DNA of 39,697 nucleotides from JACCXG01 sp963785755 (GCA_963785755.1 CAWAXG010000066.1:1-39697); one strand, 5' to 3'. Positions 16,396-23,686 are shown, counted from the stretch's first letter. Notes: a model not told the origin generated them from the letters alone. Numbers and translations are program-made.

Positions 16396-17565
16396 TCAAT
16401 CGCCGATGCCCGCGCGGGTCGCGACCTCAGCGGCGGCGTCTTTGACACGGTCCACCGCTCCCGAGGCCACCTCTTGTGCACGTTGCACGGCGCTCTCGCG
16501 CGCCTCGCCCATCCACTCGTTCTCGCGCTCACTCTCGGGCACCGCCATTCCCAACGAGGCGCCGATGAGCAGTGCCGCAGCGCCGACGGCGAGCGGATAG
16601 TCTCGAACCATCGACTCGAGTTGGTATCGGCCCGAGCGGAGGGTCTGACGCGCATCGGCTACGGCGCGGCGTGGCGCGTCCGTCTGGAACATCGAACCTG
16701 ACCGCCGATGCTCCGGCAAGTGATCGGATTCGGAGTGCGGTGCGTCGGTCGAGGGCCGTTCGCGTCGGTACGGGCGCTGCCGATTCGATCCTCCATCGCT
16801 GAAGGCGAGCCAGGTCAAACCGACGCCTGCCAGGAGGGCGGGCAGCGGGTTGCTGCGAATCCTGCCGATGAAGCCGCGGTCGCTATTGGCCTCCCACCAT
16901 TCCTCCGTCGTCCCGGCAGCGCTATACGCCATGTCCTTCACCCTTTCTGTCGTCGTGGATGCCATGTTCTTTACCGTTTCCGTTGTCGTCGAGGCCAGGT
17001 CCTTGACCTTGTCGGCGGCGCCGGATGCTGCACTGGCAACGAGGTTCCCGGGACGGAGCTTCTCCTGAATCGCGTCCACGGTTTCCGACAAGTCCTCCCG
17101 CGTGCGCTCGATCTCGGCCCGGATCTGCCGCGTCCGCGTGTCGGCATCGGGATCGGCGGCCGCGCTGGGAACGTCTAGCTGTCCGGTCGTCCATCGCGCA
17201 TTCTCCTTGAGTGTTTCGATTGTCTGCCGTGGGGCGAACTGGGTCTGTCGCAGTCCGGTCACGCCCCGATTCATCAGCACAAATCCGACGGTCATCGTGA
17301 CCGACGCCACGATGAGCGCAGCCAGCCAGGGCTGAAGGCCCATCTGGACGAACCCTGCGACGAGCGCCGCCAGGACCACCAGCAGTCCGGCATGGAGCAG
17401 CGCGCCGCCCGTCGAGGCCAGAGCAGCGTGGACGGCCACTTCGCGGAGCTTGGCGGTCATCTCCGTCGTCGCCAGCTCGAGCTCTTTGCGCACGAGCGTG
17501 CCGGTTTCGCGGGAGAGCTCGCCCATCAGCTCGCCCAGAGTACGGTTGTCAGCAGGGGCAGGCAT
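16396..17565 (-). CDS. phage-holin-like (DUF1469) plus DUF3618 membrane protein
   Basis: A 389-aa envelope protein combining two usually separate stress-protein domains. Residues about 5-115 form a Phage_holin_3_6/DUF1469 domain: LGELMGELSRETGTLVRKELELA followed by two hydrophobic segments (about 47-70 and 80-98). Residues about 148-240 match DUF3618: IRAEIERTREDLSETVDAIQEKLRP, with a T/V-rich repeat (STTTETVKNMA, STTTERVKDMA) after it. Further membrane segments are NPLPALLAGVGLTWLAF and DYPLAVGAAALLIGASLG. The C-terminal helix resembles an AT-hook-free amphipathic tail. Its start overlaps the upstream stop (TAATG). Function is unknown; such genes are typical of desiccation and general-stress clusters. 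Confidence 0.82.
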   Translation of the reverse strand: MPAPADNRTLGELMGELSRETGTLVRKELELATTEMTAKLREVAVHAALASTGGALLHAGLLVVLAALVAGFVQMGLQPWLAALIVASVTMTVGFVLMNRGVTGLRQTQFAPRQTIETLKENARWTTGQLDVPSAAADPDADTRTRQIRAEIERTREDLSETVDAIQEKLRPGNLVASAASGAADKVKDLASTTTETVKNMASTTTERVKDMAYSAAGTTEEWWEANSDRGFIGRIRSNPLPALLAGVGLTWLAFSDGGSNRQRPYRRERPSTDAPHSESDHLPEHRRSGSMFQTDAPRRAVADARQTLRSGRYQLESMVRDYPLAVGAAALLIGASLGMAVPESERENEWMGEARESAVQRAQEVASGAVDRVKDAAAEVATRAGIGD

Positions 17566-18320
17566 TAGCGGTGCTCCGCGCCGGGATCCCCAAGGCCCTG
17601 TCGCGACGATGCGCTGCTCGGGAGATCGCTCGAGGTTGACCGTACATCGCCAGGCTTCGACGGACGCGTGGAGCTCAGGTTGCTTGGTGGAGGCTGACCG
17701 AACGCGCTCACCTGCGAATCCCCATACCCGAGGTGGGCGGAGTCGTCAGCTTCTCGGCCCATCCGCTGCCACGCAGGCGGCTGATGACTGCGATGCGGCG
17801 CGGAGCTCTTAAAGAATCTTGCACCTAGCAATCCAATCGCAAAAGCGGACCCCACGAACACGACCGGTTGCCGACGTGCCACCCTCTGCGCGTCGCGGAA
17901 CAAATCTCCCACATCTTTATTCTTCAGACCCGATGACAGCCGCTCGAGCTGATCCGCAGCCCGATCGACGTATTGGGCAAGCGTGTCGTGCTGGTGCTCG
18001 CGGAGCTCCTGCATCGTACTTCTAACGGCGCGCGCGAAGGTGCCGATGCTGTCTGTCGCCATGTCCTTCTGCGTCGCCAACTGAGCACCGGCGCGCTCTC
18101 GCAGGCGCTCGACAATCCCGGTGTCCGCACCATTCCCCTTTTCACCCGCCGCGTGTATCGCCGGCTTCACACCTGATCGATCGCCGGACTCTCCGTACGC
18201 TCCACTCCGTTGAACCGTTGACGTATGGGTCTGCAGCGCCGGTGCGCTGGAATTAACGGTTCGATCCTGCGTAGCCGTCGATTGCCGGCGGTTCTCCGGT
18301 GACTGAGTCGATTTATCCAT
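17565..18320 (-). CDS. single-pass membrane protein of the same stress pair, unknown family
   Basis: A 251-aa protein. ATG 18320 is chosen because AAGGGG lies just upstream. An in-frame GTG at 18545 would add 75 residues that do not look like the rest. The first ~70 residues are polar and disordered. A helical segment (about 70-135, VERLRERAGAQLATQK... LAQYVDRAADQLERLSSGLKNKDVGDLF) precedes one membrane span (VVFVGSAFAIGLLGARFF) and a Pro/Ser-rich tail. The layout resembles membrane-anchored DUF883/ElaB-like stress proteins, but I do not assign it. It is coupled to the DUF3618 gene by a 1-nt overlap. Confidence 0.72.
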   Translation of the reverse strand: MDKSTQSPENRRQSTATQDRTVNSSAPALQTHTSTVQRSGAYGESGDRSGVKPAIHAAGEKGNGADTGIVERLRERAGAQLATQKDMATDSIGTFARAVRSTMQELREHQHDTLAQYVDRAADQLERLSSGLKNKDVGDLFRDAQRVARRQPVVFVGSAFAIGLLGARFFKSSAPHRSHQPPAWQRMGREADDSAHLGYGDSQVSAFGQPPPSNLSSTRPSKPGDVRSTSSDLPSSASSRQGLGDPGAEHR

Positions 18321-18575
18321 AAGACACCCCTTTAACAACAACTGTGCTCGTATCGGTCGTTGACTGGAAGTTACGTGCCAAGCAGAGCACGTGTAATGAG
18401 ACGCGCTGGGCTGTATCAAAGCCTTGAGCTCCTGCAAGCCAGTGGCGTTGAGCTCGACGAGAGTCCCGTGAACAGGCACCTGCGCGTCAGGCGGGAACGC
18501 ACGAGGTCTGAACCCGGTTTCTAACTCGCTGGATCGCTCCGCCACATATGCAGGATTGCACGCGAACCTGCTGGA

Positions 18576-18620
18576 GGCTATTGGGAATGACGGAAGTTAA
18601 GGGTTAGGGCAAACCCTAAC
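18576..18620 (-). promoter_or_regulatory. shared dyad-plus-box element, copy 3 (DUF3618 operon)
   Basis: Read on the minus strand: GTTAGGG-TTTG-CCCTAAC dyad, 10-nt gap CCCTTAACTT, then CCGTCATTCCCAATAGCC. It points toward the minus-strand stress pair, 30 nt before the GTG at 18545 or about 255 nt before ATG 18320. If it is a promoter, either the leader is long or the GTG start is used. Confidence 0.6.
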
Positions 18621-18644
18621 TTCGCCAGCCTCTCATCGGTTACG

Positions 18645-18826
18645 TTGCGCGGTCTTCTCGGTGGCTGCAGAAGCATCAACGCGCTACTCTTTGATGTCGC
18701 GCCCGGCGATGCGGCGACTTATGCGATTGTTTGCCTGCTCATGGTGGTCGCCGCAAGCGTAGGGGCTTACTGGCCGATCCGGCGCGCACGACCGTCGATC
18801 CGGTCCTCGTGCTCAGGCAGAAATAG
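18645..18826 (+). pseudogene. remnant: C-terminal end of an ADOP/MacB-type permease
   Basis: Reads INALLFDVAPGDAATYAIVC then LLMVVAASVGAYWP. After a one-base shift near 18783 it reads ARTTVDPVLVLRQK and a stop. This is the last membrane helix and the conserved 'ARRA..VDP..LR' tail of FtsX-domain permeases. Compare the full ADOP ending at 30748 (LLFGVAAIDPVTFMAVAL, PARRAVHVEPAVVLRNE). Everything upstream is missing, so it is a fossil. Confidence 0.65.
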
Positions 18827-19248
18827 CCGCACGCGAGTCAGAGTGAAGCGTTCCGAAAGTTCGACCTGCTCACCTTCTCTGGCACTGGGTGAATAGCACA
18901 CGGGAGCGTCGGCGCCTATTGACGGCGTCGGAACTCAAGTGCTTCCATTGGACCTCGGAATCGCCACAACTTCGAATGTTCTGGAATATAGGGCCGACTC
19001 TCCTTACTAGCGGCCCATCGCGAACCTTACTCCCCCCACACACAGGAGGCTCGTAGACTCCGGCCAAATGCTCACGTCCGCAGCAGCCCGGTATTGTGTG
19101 AGGTGAGAGTCCGTACCACCACCATTTGCGGGCGGCGCAAGTTGTCAACGCGCAAGCCTATGCGGCGATCTCGAAGTGCCGAACCTGGCTGATCCATTCC
19201 GACACCTGGTTCATCATCTGGGGAAAATCTGGGCCACCAAACCGCGCA
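18827..19248. other. 422-bp stretch without a supported gene
   Basis: Lower coding quality than neighbours, with a CCCCCCACACACAGGAGG stretch near 19031 resembling a ribosome-binding site but with no good frame after it. Beyond the CMD gene's stop (19249), another minus frame reads FDARFGGPDFPQMMNQ then VSEWISQVRHFEIAA to a stop at 19158. This might be a short frameshifted extension of that gene, but nothing decides it. Confidence 0.4.
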
Positions 19249-19839
19249 TCAAACGTAGCCGTGTTTGAGCAGTCTTCTTGCCGCGACCTGGTAGTAGCCT
19301 CCCGCCAGCGGTGGGACGTCCCAGCCCATCGCATCAGCCAGCCGGTCATAGACATTGAACAAGTAGGCGACTTCCATGGCGTCCTGAATGGCCAGCTTCG
19401 AAACACCCGCCCGCATCACCGTTCTGACGTCCTCGGGTCCGAGGCTGGCATGCTCGAGCGTCATTTTCTTGAGCAGCCCCAGGATTGCGCGAAGCCTTTC
19501 GCTGATCGGCGCTGTCGTATAGTCGTTCAGAACCTGCTGGATCAAGAGATTGCTGTCGAGCGCGGACGCCGCGACCGCGGCGTGGGCGTTCGTTCAAAAA
19601 TGGCACTGATTCAGACGGGACACGAACGCCGCGAACAACTCGCGCTCGCCGACTGACCATTCGGAGGGCCCCCGCATGACTGCCTGAGTGTGCGCAGAAT
19701 GCGGCGCTCCGAAGAGATGGGGCCGGTAGCGCAGCGTTCGGACCACATCGGGTGCACGGAAGCCAGAGACCGCTCGCACGAACGCGTAAAGCAGTCGGGC
19801 TGAGAGCCGATCACCGCGCGCGACGTTACCGAGCCTCAT
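19249..19839 (-). CDS. AhpD/CMD-like peroxidase-related protein, candidate selenoprotein (in-frame TGA at 19594-19596)
   Basis: One continuous frame of 196 codons from ATG 19839 (GGAGG 5 nt upstream) to TGA 19249, interrupted only by a TGA at codon 82. The product is a carboxymuconolactone-decarboxylase/AhpD-fold protein. Residues 1-81 include GFRAPDVVRTL, YRPHLFG, MRGPSEWSVGERELFAAFVS and RLNQCHF. After the TGA come TNAHAAVAASALD, ERLRAILGLLKKMTLE, GPEDVRTVMRAGVSKLAIQD, AYLFNVYDRLADAMGWDVP and LLKHGYV. Family members have CxxCxxxH here; the TGA replaces exactly the second, reactive Cys (C79-H-F-Sec82-T-N-A-H86). A hairpin at 19566-19583 fits a bacterial SECIS. If decoded as stop, only an 81-aa stump forms. 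It overlaps the upstream gene by ATGA. Substrate is probably a hydroperoxide or thiol. No Sec machinery is in the window, so a base error or pseudogene remains possible. Confidence 0.7.
19566..19583 (-). promoter_or_regulatory. SECIS-like hairpin downstream of the in-frame UGA
   Basis: In the mRNA, ACGCCGCG-GU-CGCGGCGU forms a perfect 8-bp stem. Its apex is G-GU-C, and the GU lies 19-20 nt after the UGA. The E. coli fdhF SECIS has a GGUC apex on a short stem at essentially the same distance, from memory of the published element. Caution: the hairpin lies in codons for A-H-A-A-V-A-A, and GC-rich codon choice alone can create such a palindrome. Confidence 0.5.
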
Positions 19840-20171
19840 GCGTCCTCCAGCGCTCGGTGTGCCGCCGCGATCTGGTCGGTCGCGACGCCTAGTGCTGCCG
19901 CGACGACAATCTCGAACAGCTGATCCTCCGTGTAGCGGTTTCTGAGCGCATCGAGATCCTGATTCGTCACGGAATAGGCCCGCGAACGGATCTTCTGCAC
20001 CAAGGGCAGCAGATCGGGTGGAGCACCGCCGCTTGCGATGGTTTGTCGAAGCTCGAGGGGCGTCGCTCCGGAACCCTTCAAGAGAGCCGCAGCGGTCGCG
20101 TGTCTGAAAGAGGCGAAACGATCCTCCATAGGTGCATTGTAATCAACTCGGCCCTGCTGCTCCTGGGCCAT
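19836..20171 (-). CDS. small CMD-like half-domain protein without Cys, partner of the candidate selenoprotein
   Basis: A 111-aa protein (ATG 20171 with GGAG upstream; ATG 20129 would give 97 aa). The C-terminal half (VQKIRSRAYSVTNQDLDALRNRY then TEDQLFEIVVAAALGVATDQIAAAHRAL) has the helical pattern of the AhpD/CMD fold after the active site, but there is no Cys. It overlaps the candidate selenoprotein by ATGA. Two-gene arrangements of this kind suggest a heteromeric complex in which one subunit carries the redox centre. Exact function is unknown. Confidence 0.72.
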   Translation of the reverse strand: MAQEQQGRVDYNAPMEDRFASFRHATAAALLKGSGATPLELRQTIASGGAPPDLLPLVQKIRSRAYSVTNQDLDALRNRYTEDQLFEIVVAAALGVATDQIAAAHRALEDA

Positions 20172-20266
20172 CGGCTGCTCCGGCGTGCACTCTCCGAGCG
20201 TTGGCCCGATGCGGTGCAGCACGGCCGACCTCGAAACTGCGGTGCTCTCTCGATGTCGTTCAGGCC

Positions 20267-20280
20267 GTCACAGCTGTGAC
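20267..20280. promoter_or_regulatory. perfect palindrome GTCACAGCTGTGAC
   Basis: A 14-bp perfect palindrome 96 nt upstream of the CMD-like operon start (20171, minus strand), followed on the plus side by ATTTTCATG. Size and symmetry suit a dimeric repressor or activator (Crp/Fnr, TetR or MarR type). It may be the operator of the redox operon. The region 20281-20609 shows no convincing gene. Confidence 0.45.
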
Positions 20281-20609
20281 ATTTTCATGGCTGAGCATCG
20301 AGCCGCGGGCGATGCAGTCCCGAACGAGTTTCGCCACAGCCGATGCCTACGCGATTCGCTCGTCGAGGGGACAATCCCTCCAGCTCCGGACGCGCTTGAG
20401 GAATGATGGCGGGGTGTTGCTCTGCCGTTGCCGTACGCGGGCAGTGGCTGCCGCTTGCCCTTGTGCCCGGCCACTGCCCTCCCCGGAGCACCGCAATCCC
20501 GTCAGTCCCAGAATTGGCGCGTCCTTTGCTCCCAGGTGCGAGGTACAACCCTTGCCTCTGTAGCAACTTAGCCGTGCCGAATCGCAACGCGCCCCAGCTC
20601 CCCGCTCAC

Positions 20610-20768
20610 ATGCGCTGCCCTTGCTGCGATTCGGACAGACTCAGATATGCGGGCGCCTTGCTCCTCGGTCAGCGCGCCGAGGAGAGGCTCGTCGCGTGTC
20701 TGTCGTGTGACCGGGTTTTCGCGTTGGTCGAACTGGCGCACGAGCTCGATCCGAAGACCAGCCACTGA
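20610..20768 (+). CDS. tiny zinc-ribbon protein
   Basis: A 52-aa protein from ATG 20610. C3-x2-C6 (MRCPCC) and C30-x2-C33 (ACLSCDR) form a four-Cys zinc knuckle, spaced 23 residues apart by a basic loop. The C-terminal helix is FALVELAHEL. There is no clear ribosome-binding site, and the open frame extends upstream to 20403, but that part is not protein-like. Function is unknown. A second protein of the same design lies at 21430. Confidence 0.5.
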   Translation: MRCPCCDSDRLRYAGALLLGQRAEERLVACLSCDRVFALVELAHELDPKTSH

Positions 20769-21093
20769 CGGCCGCAAGTCGCCCATAACGGTCCCCTGTT
20801 TCAGCTCTCAGGATTGAACAGGCTCGCTGCGCTCGGCACCGTGCCGCCGCCGCATGACAGCGGTCTTTGTGTTCCGTCGCTGACGTTACGACGCGCGCTC
20901 GTGTGCCAGCTGCGGCCTGCGAGCCGTGACCGGCGCCGGCTCCCGCGGTCGCCTCGTCGCGGTGGACGGTCGCATCGCGTTGGGCGGATCACGAGGAGGC
21001 GAAGCACCGCACGATTGACAGACTGCGCCCGGATCGCAGGCGAACGATCGTCTGTCACGGAAGTGACATCTCATTCATGAGAACGCCGGGACC
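20769..21093. other. 325-bp stretch without a supported gene
   Basis: Open frames exist on both strands but are Arg/Ser-rich and have no recognisable motif. One plus frame near 20905 reads RSCASCGLRAVTGAGSRG then RLVAVDGRIALGG before a stop, a possible decayed Cys-knuckle protein. No promoter, repeat or RNA gene is evident. Confidence 0.4.
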
Positions 21094-21122
21094 GGAAGGG
21101 GTGCGCGCGTCGCGCCCCTTCC
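21094..21122. other. 12-bp stem hairpin
   Basis: GGAAGGGGTGCG, loop CGCGT, CGCGCCCCTTCC: a stem of 12 pairs including one G-U, with no T-run. It lies in an otherwise unassigned stretch (21094-21429) upstream of the zinc-ribbon gene. It could be a terminator of the small upstream gene or part of a structured leader. Confidence 0.45.
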
Positions 21123-21361
21123 CGTCCACCCGCGCCGGTCGGTCACCCGCCGTCACGCCACCCGCCTGTCGCTTCGCTAAAAATCGCTGCCTCGCGAGAC
21201 TTAACGCCCCCGTTTCGCGACCATGGATGTCCCTGTTTCTCACCCTTGCGTGTCTCTGCGCATCAGCGTACTGGCATTGCAGGTGCTACTCCGTCTCCCG
21301 TGGAGTAGGCGTGCCGATGCTGGCGGGCGCGTCGCTCCACGCCACCGCATGTGTGGTGTGA

Positions 21362-21410
21362 CGCGACCTGCTCGGTTGTCGCTCCTCCGGCCGGGCAGGT
21401 CGCGCTTTTT
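21362..21410 (+). terminator. intrinsic-terminator-like hairpin in the leader of the 21430 gene
   Basis: CGCGACCTGC and GCAGGTCGCG pair (10 bp, 23-nt loop) and are followed by CTTTTT, ending 19 nt before the ATG at 21430. A second imperfect pair (CGTGGAG near 21299 / CTCCACG near 21335) lies upstream. A terminator just ahead of a start codon suggests attenuation, or the 3' end of a short non-coding transcript. Confidence 0.55.
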
Positions 21411-21429
21411 AGCCCAAGGAAACACCTCG

Positions 21430-21624
21430 ATGGACGCTCCCGAGCTGGCTGAAGTGCCATGTCCCGAGTGCCGCTGCTTGCCCGTGGAAGTCCTCATGAT
21501 GCGCAAGGGAAGGCGTTTTCTCTGGTGTCCACAATGTCGGGCCATTTGGGCTGTCAATCTCTCGCCCTCGCTCACCGATCCGCCCCCCTACGTAATCGCG
21601 TACGCGATGCGTAGACCGCTTTAG
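21430..21624 (+). CDS. small zinc-ribbon protein
   Basis: A 64-aa protein from ATG 21430 (AAGGA about 9 nt upstream). C11-x2-C14 (PCPECRC) and C33-x2-C36 (WCPQCRAIW) give a zinc-ribbon, with a basic MMRKGRRF hairpin between. The C-terminus is Pro-rich. Proteins of this kind often act as small nucleic-acid or protein adaptors, but no specific role can be claimed. Its 3' end overlaps by 4 nt an antisense ADOP remnant. Confidence 0.65.
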   Translation: MDAPELAEVPCPECRCLPVEVLMMRKGRRFLWCPQCRAIWAVNLSPSLTDPPPYVIAYAMRRPL

Positions 21625-21870
21625 ACAGTGATACCGGCAGACCCTGAGCTTGTGGTCGGTTCGCATTTCACCACCGTGAAGTAGTTCGCCGTCGCGAGCG
21701 CTCCCCAATGCCGTTGCGGATCACGTGGGAGCCCGATCGATGCCGGCAGCAGAGCGTTGTGGGCGGCGATATCCTCAAACGAGCGCGCCGATCGCAGGTC
21801 TTGAAAGTCCGGATACGACAGCTCGCTGTCAAAGTGAGTCCGATCGCGCACGTTCCGCCGCTCAGCGAAA
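21621..21870 (-). pseudogene. remnant: periplasmic part of an ADOP-type permease
   Basis: Reads HFDSELSYPDFQDLRSARSF, EDIAAHNALLPASIGLP and RHWGALATANYFTVVK, then loses similarity and stops at 21621. These blocks belong to the MacB-like periplasmic domain of ADOP permeases. The flanking membrane helix and the remainder are absent. It lies 2.8 kb from, and opposite in orientation to, the C-terminal remnant at 18645-18826. Confidence 0.65.
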
Positions 21871-21985
21871 CGAACCCGACACCGACGGTCCGACCGGACG
21901 CGAGAGACCGGCGGCACAGCACGCCATCTCACCGTTGCCTGAACAACGCCTGGATACGTCGTCGAGCTGAGGTATCCTGCGTGCC

Positions 21986-23464
21986 ATGCCGCCGTTGCCC
22001 AGAACTGACGATGATGCCCTGGCGGCATTCCACGGGCAGCTCCCGCGCTGGACCGTGGGTGAGCTGCCCGCCCCCCCACCGTTCACCGTCCGCAACATGT
22101 TCCGTGTCATCGGGCCTGGCGCGATCATGGCCGCCACGTCGATTGGCGGCGGCGAGTGGCTCGTCGGGCCCGCCGCGGCAGTCAAGTATTCGTCAGCGAT
22201 TTTTCTGATCGCGACGGTTGCGATTGTGCTGCAGGTCTTCTTCAACCTGGAAGCCATTCGCTACACGCTCTACACTGGCGAACCGATCTACGGCGGGATC
22301 ATGCGGCTCAAACCCGGACCGAAATTCTGGGCCGGGTTCTACATCGTGCTCGGCTTCCTGCAACTGGGCTGGCCGGCGTTGGCGGGCAGTGCCGCCGCTA
22401 CTTTGATCGGGGCGTGGATAGGACGAATGCCAGGCGGGCCCGATCAGCCGGCCCAGGCATGGGTGGCGACGCTGCTCATCGGGGCCGTGGTGCTCATCCT
22501 CTCGTTCGGGGGGACGATCGAGCGCATGCTCGAGTACATCGCCTGGACGATGCTGGGAATCGTGTTCCTGTTCCTCATCGTGGTGAACGTCGCATTCGTG
22601 CCGCTCACCCATTGGGCCACGACGTTCGTGGGGTTCTTCAGTTTTGCCGGCCTGCCGCACCCTATCGATTGGGGTCTCATTGGCGCGCTCGCCGCGACCG
22701 CCGGTTCCGGGGGCGTCGGCAATATGACGATCACGAACTGGGTTCGAGACAAGGGCTGGGGCATGGGCGCCGCAGTTGGCGCAATCCCCAGTGCGGTCCG
22801 CGGGCATGCCGTCCAGCTCTCCAGGGTCGGCACGGTGTTTCCGGCTACGGGAGACAATCTGGTTCGCTGGGGCCAGTGGACCCGATATGTTCATGCCGAT
22901 CAGATCTGGGTATGGGGCGGCTTCTGCTTCCTTGGCATGTTCTTGAATGTGAATCTCGCGACGGCGATTGTCCCGCACGGGACGAATCTGCAGGGGCTTG
23001 CTGCCGGCGCATACCAGGCGGAATACCTCGCCCGCCTCTGGTCCGGGTTCTGGTTCCTCACGCTGTTCAACGGTTTCTGGATTCTGTTCAAGACGCAGCT
23101 AGGCAATACGGACATTCTCGTGCGCACGATTACCGACGTCGTCTGGATGGCGAGCGGTCGCGCGAGCGGATCGGGACGAGATATCCGCGCAATCTATTAC
23201 GGTATCCTCATCGCCTTCTCTATCTGGGCTGCGATCGTCATCCGCGTCGCCTCGCCCTTCCAACTGTTCAAGATTCTGGCGAACATGGCCGGCATCGTGC
23301 TGGCGGTGGCAGGAGTGCAGATTTTCGTCGTGAACCGGCGCTTTCTGCCGCGAGCGGTAAGACCGCCACGCTGGCGGGAATACGGTCTGCTCGCGTGTTC
23401 GGCCTTCTATGGCGTGTTTGCGTTCTTTGTCGTACGTGATCTGATCCGATCGTTACTCTTGTAG
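21986..23464 (+). CDS. divergent Nramp-like transporter
   Basis: A 492-aa inner-membrane protein with about 11-12 hydrophobic segments and the Nramp (LeuT-fold) outline. The first helix reads VIGPGAIMAATSIGGGEWLVG, where typical Nramp proteins have the metal-binding D-P-G-N; here the equivalent residues are G-G-G-E (54-57). In the sixth helix, the usual M-P-H-N is replaced by GSGGVGNMTITNW (240-252). The N-terminal ~35 residues are polar. Mn(II) or Fe(II) import should therefore not be assumed; a different ion or substrate is possible. ATG 21986 has weak upstream signals. It appears to be a single-gene unit. Confidence 0.85.
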   Translation: MPPLPRTDDDALAAFHGQLPRWTVGELPAPPPFTVRNMFRVIGPGAIMAATSIGGGEWLVGPAAAVKYSSAIFLIATVAIVLQVFFNLEAIRYTLYTGEPIYGGIMRLKPGPKFWAGFYIVLGFLQLGWPALAGSAAATLIGAWIGRMPGGPDQPAQAWVATLLIGAVVLILSFGGTIERMLEYIAWTMLGIVFLFLIVVNVAFVPLTHWATTFVGFFSFAGLPHPIDWGLIGALAATAGSGGVGNMTITNWVRDKGWGMGAAVGAIPSAVRGHAVQLSRVGTVFPATGDNLVRWGQWTRYVHADQIWVWGGFCFLGMFLNVNLATAIVPHGTNLQGLAAGAYQAEYLARLWSGFWFLTLFNGFWILFKTQLGNTDILVRTITDVVWMASGRASGSGRDIRAIYYGILIAFSIWAAIVIRVASPFQLFKILANMAGIVLAVAGVQIFVVNRRFLPRAVRPPRWREYGLLACSAFYGVFAFFVVRDLIRSLLL

Positions 23465-23686
23465 CACCCGGGCACACTCTTTCTGGACGTTCTCGGACGT
23501 CAACGCGCTGGCGATGGCGGCACCCCTACGCCGCTCCGATTCCGCGCCCCGCACTGACTGCGGATACTTACCTGGCGAGGGCGACCTCGTTCCCATAAAA
23601 TCACCGGCGCGCCTGAACGTGTCATGCCCGTCCTGACGTTCGCCGAGGAGGCAGACCTCTCAGGGGATCGTCATTCTTGCGTCCGT

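Noticed and set aside
18321..18545. 75-codon N-terminal extension of the 17565-18320 gene from GTG 18545
   Set aside because: The extension does not resemble the rest, and ATG 18320 has a good ribosome-binding site. It is kept only as an alternative, because the regulatory element lies just before 18545.
19158..19248. Minus frame FDARFGGPDFPQ...HFEIAA after the CMD gene stop
   Set aside because: It could be a frameshifted C-terminal extension or a fragment of another gene, but it has no start and no recognised family, so it is not annotated as a gene.
22156..23439. 427-codon plus-strand frame inside the Nramp-like gene
   Set aside because: Arg/His-rich, no hydrophobic pattern; the overlapping frame encodes a clear polytopic membrane protein.
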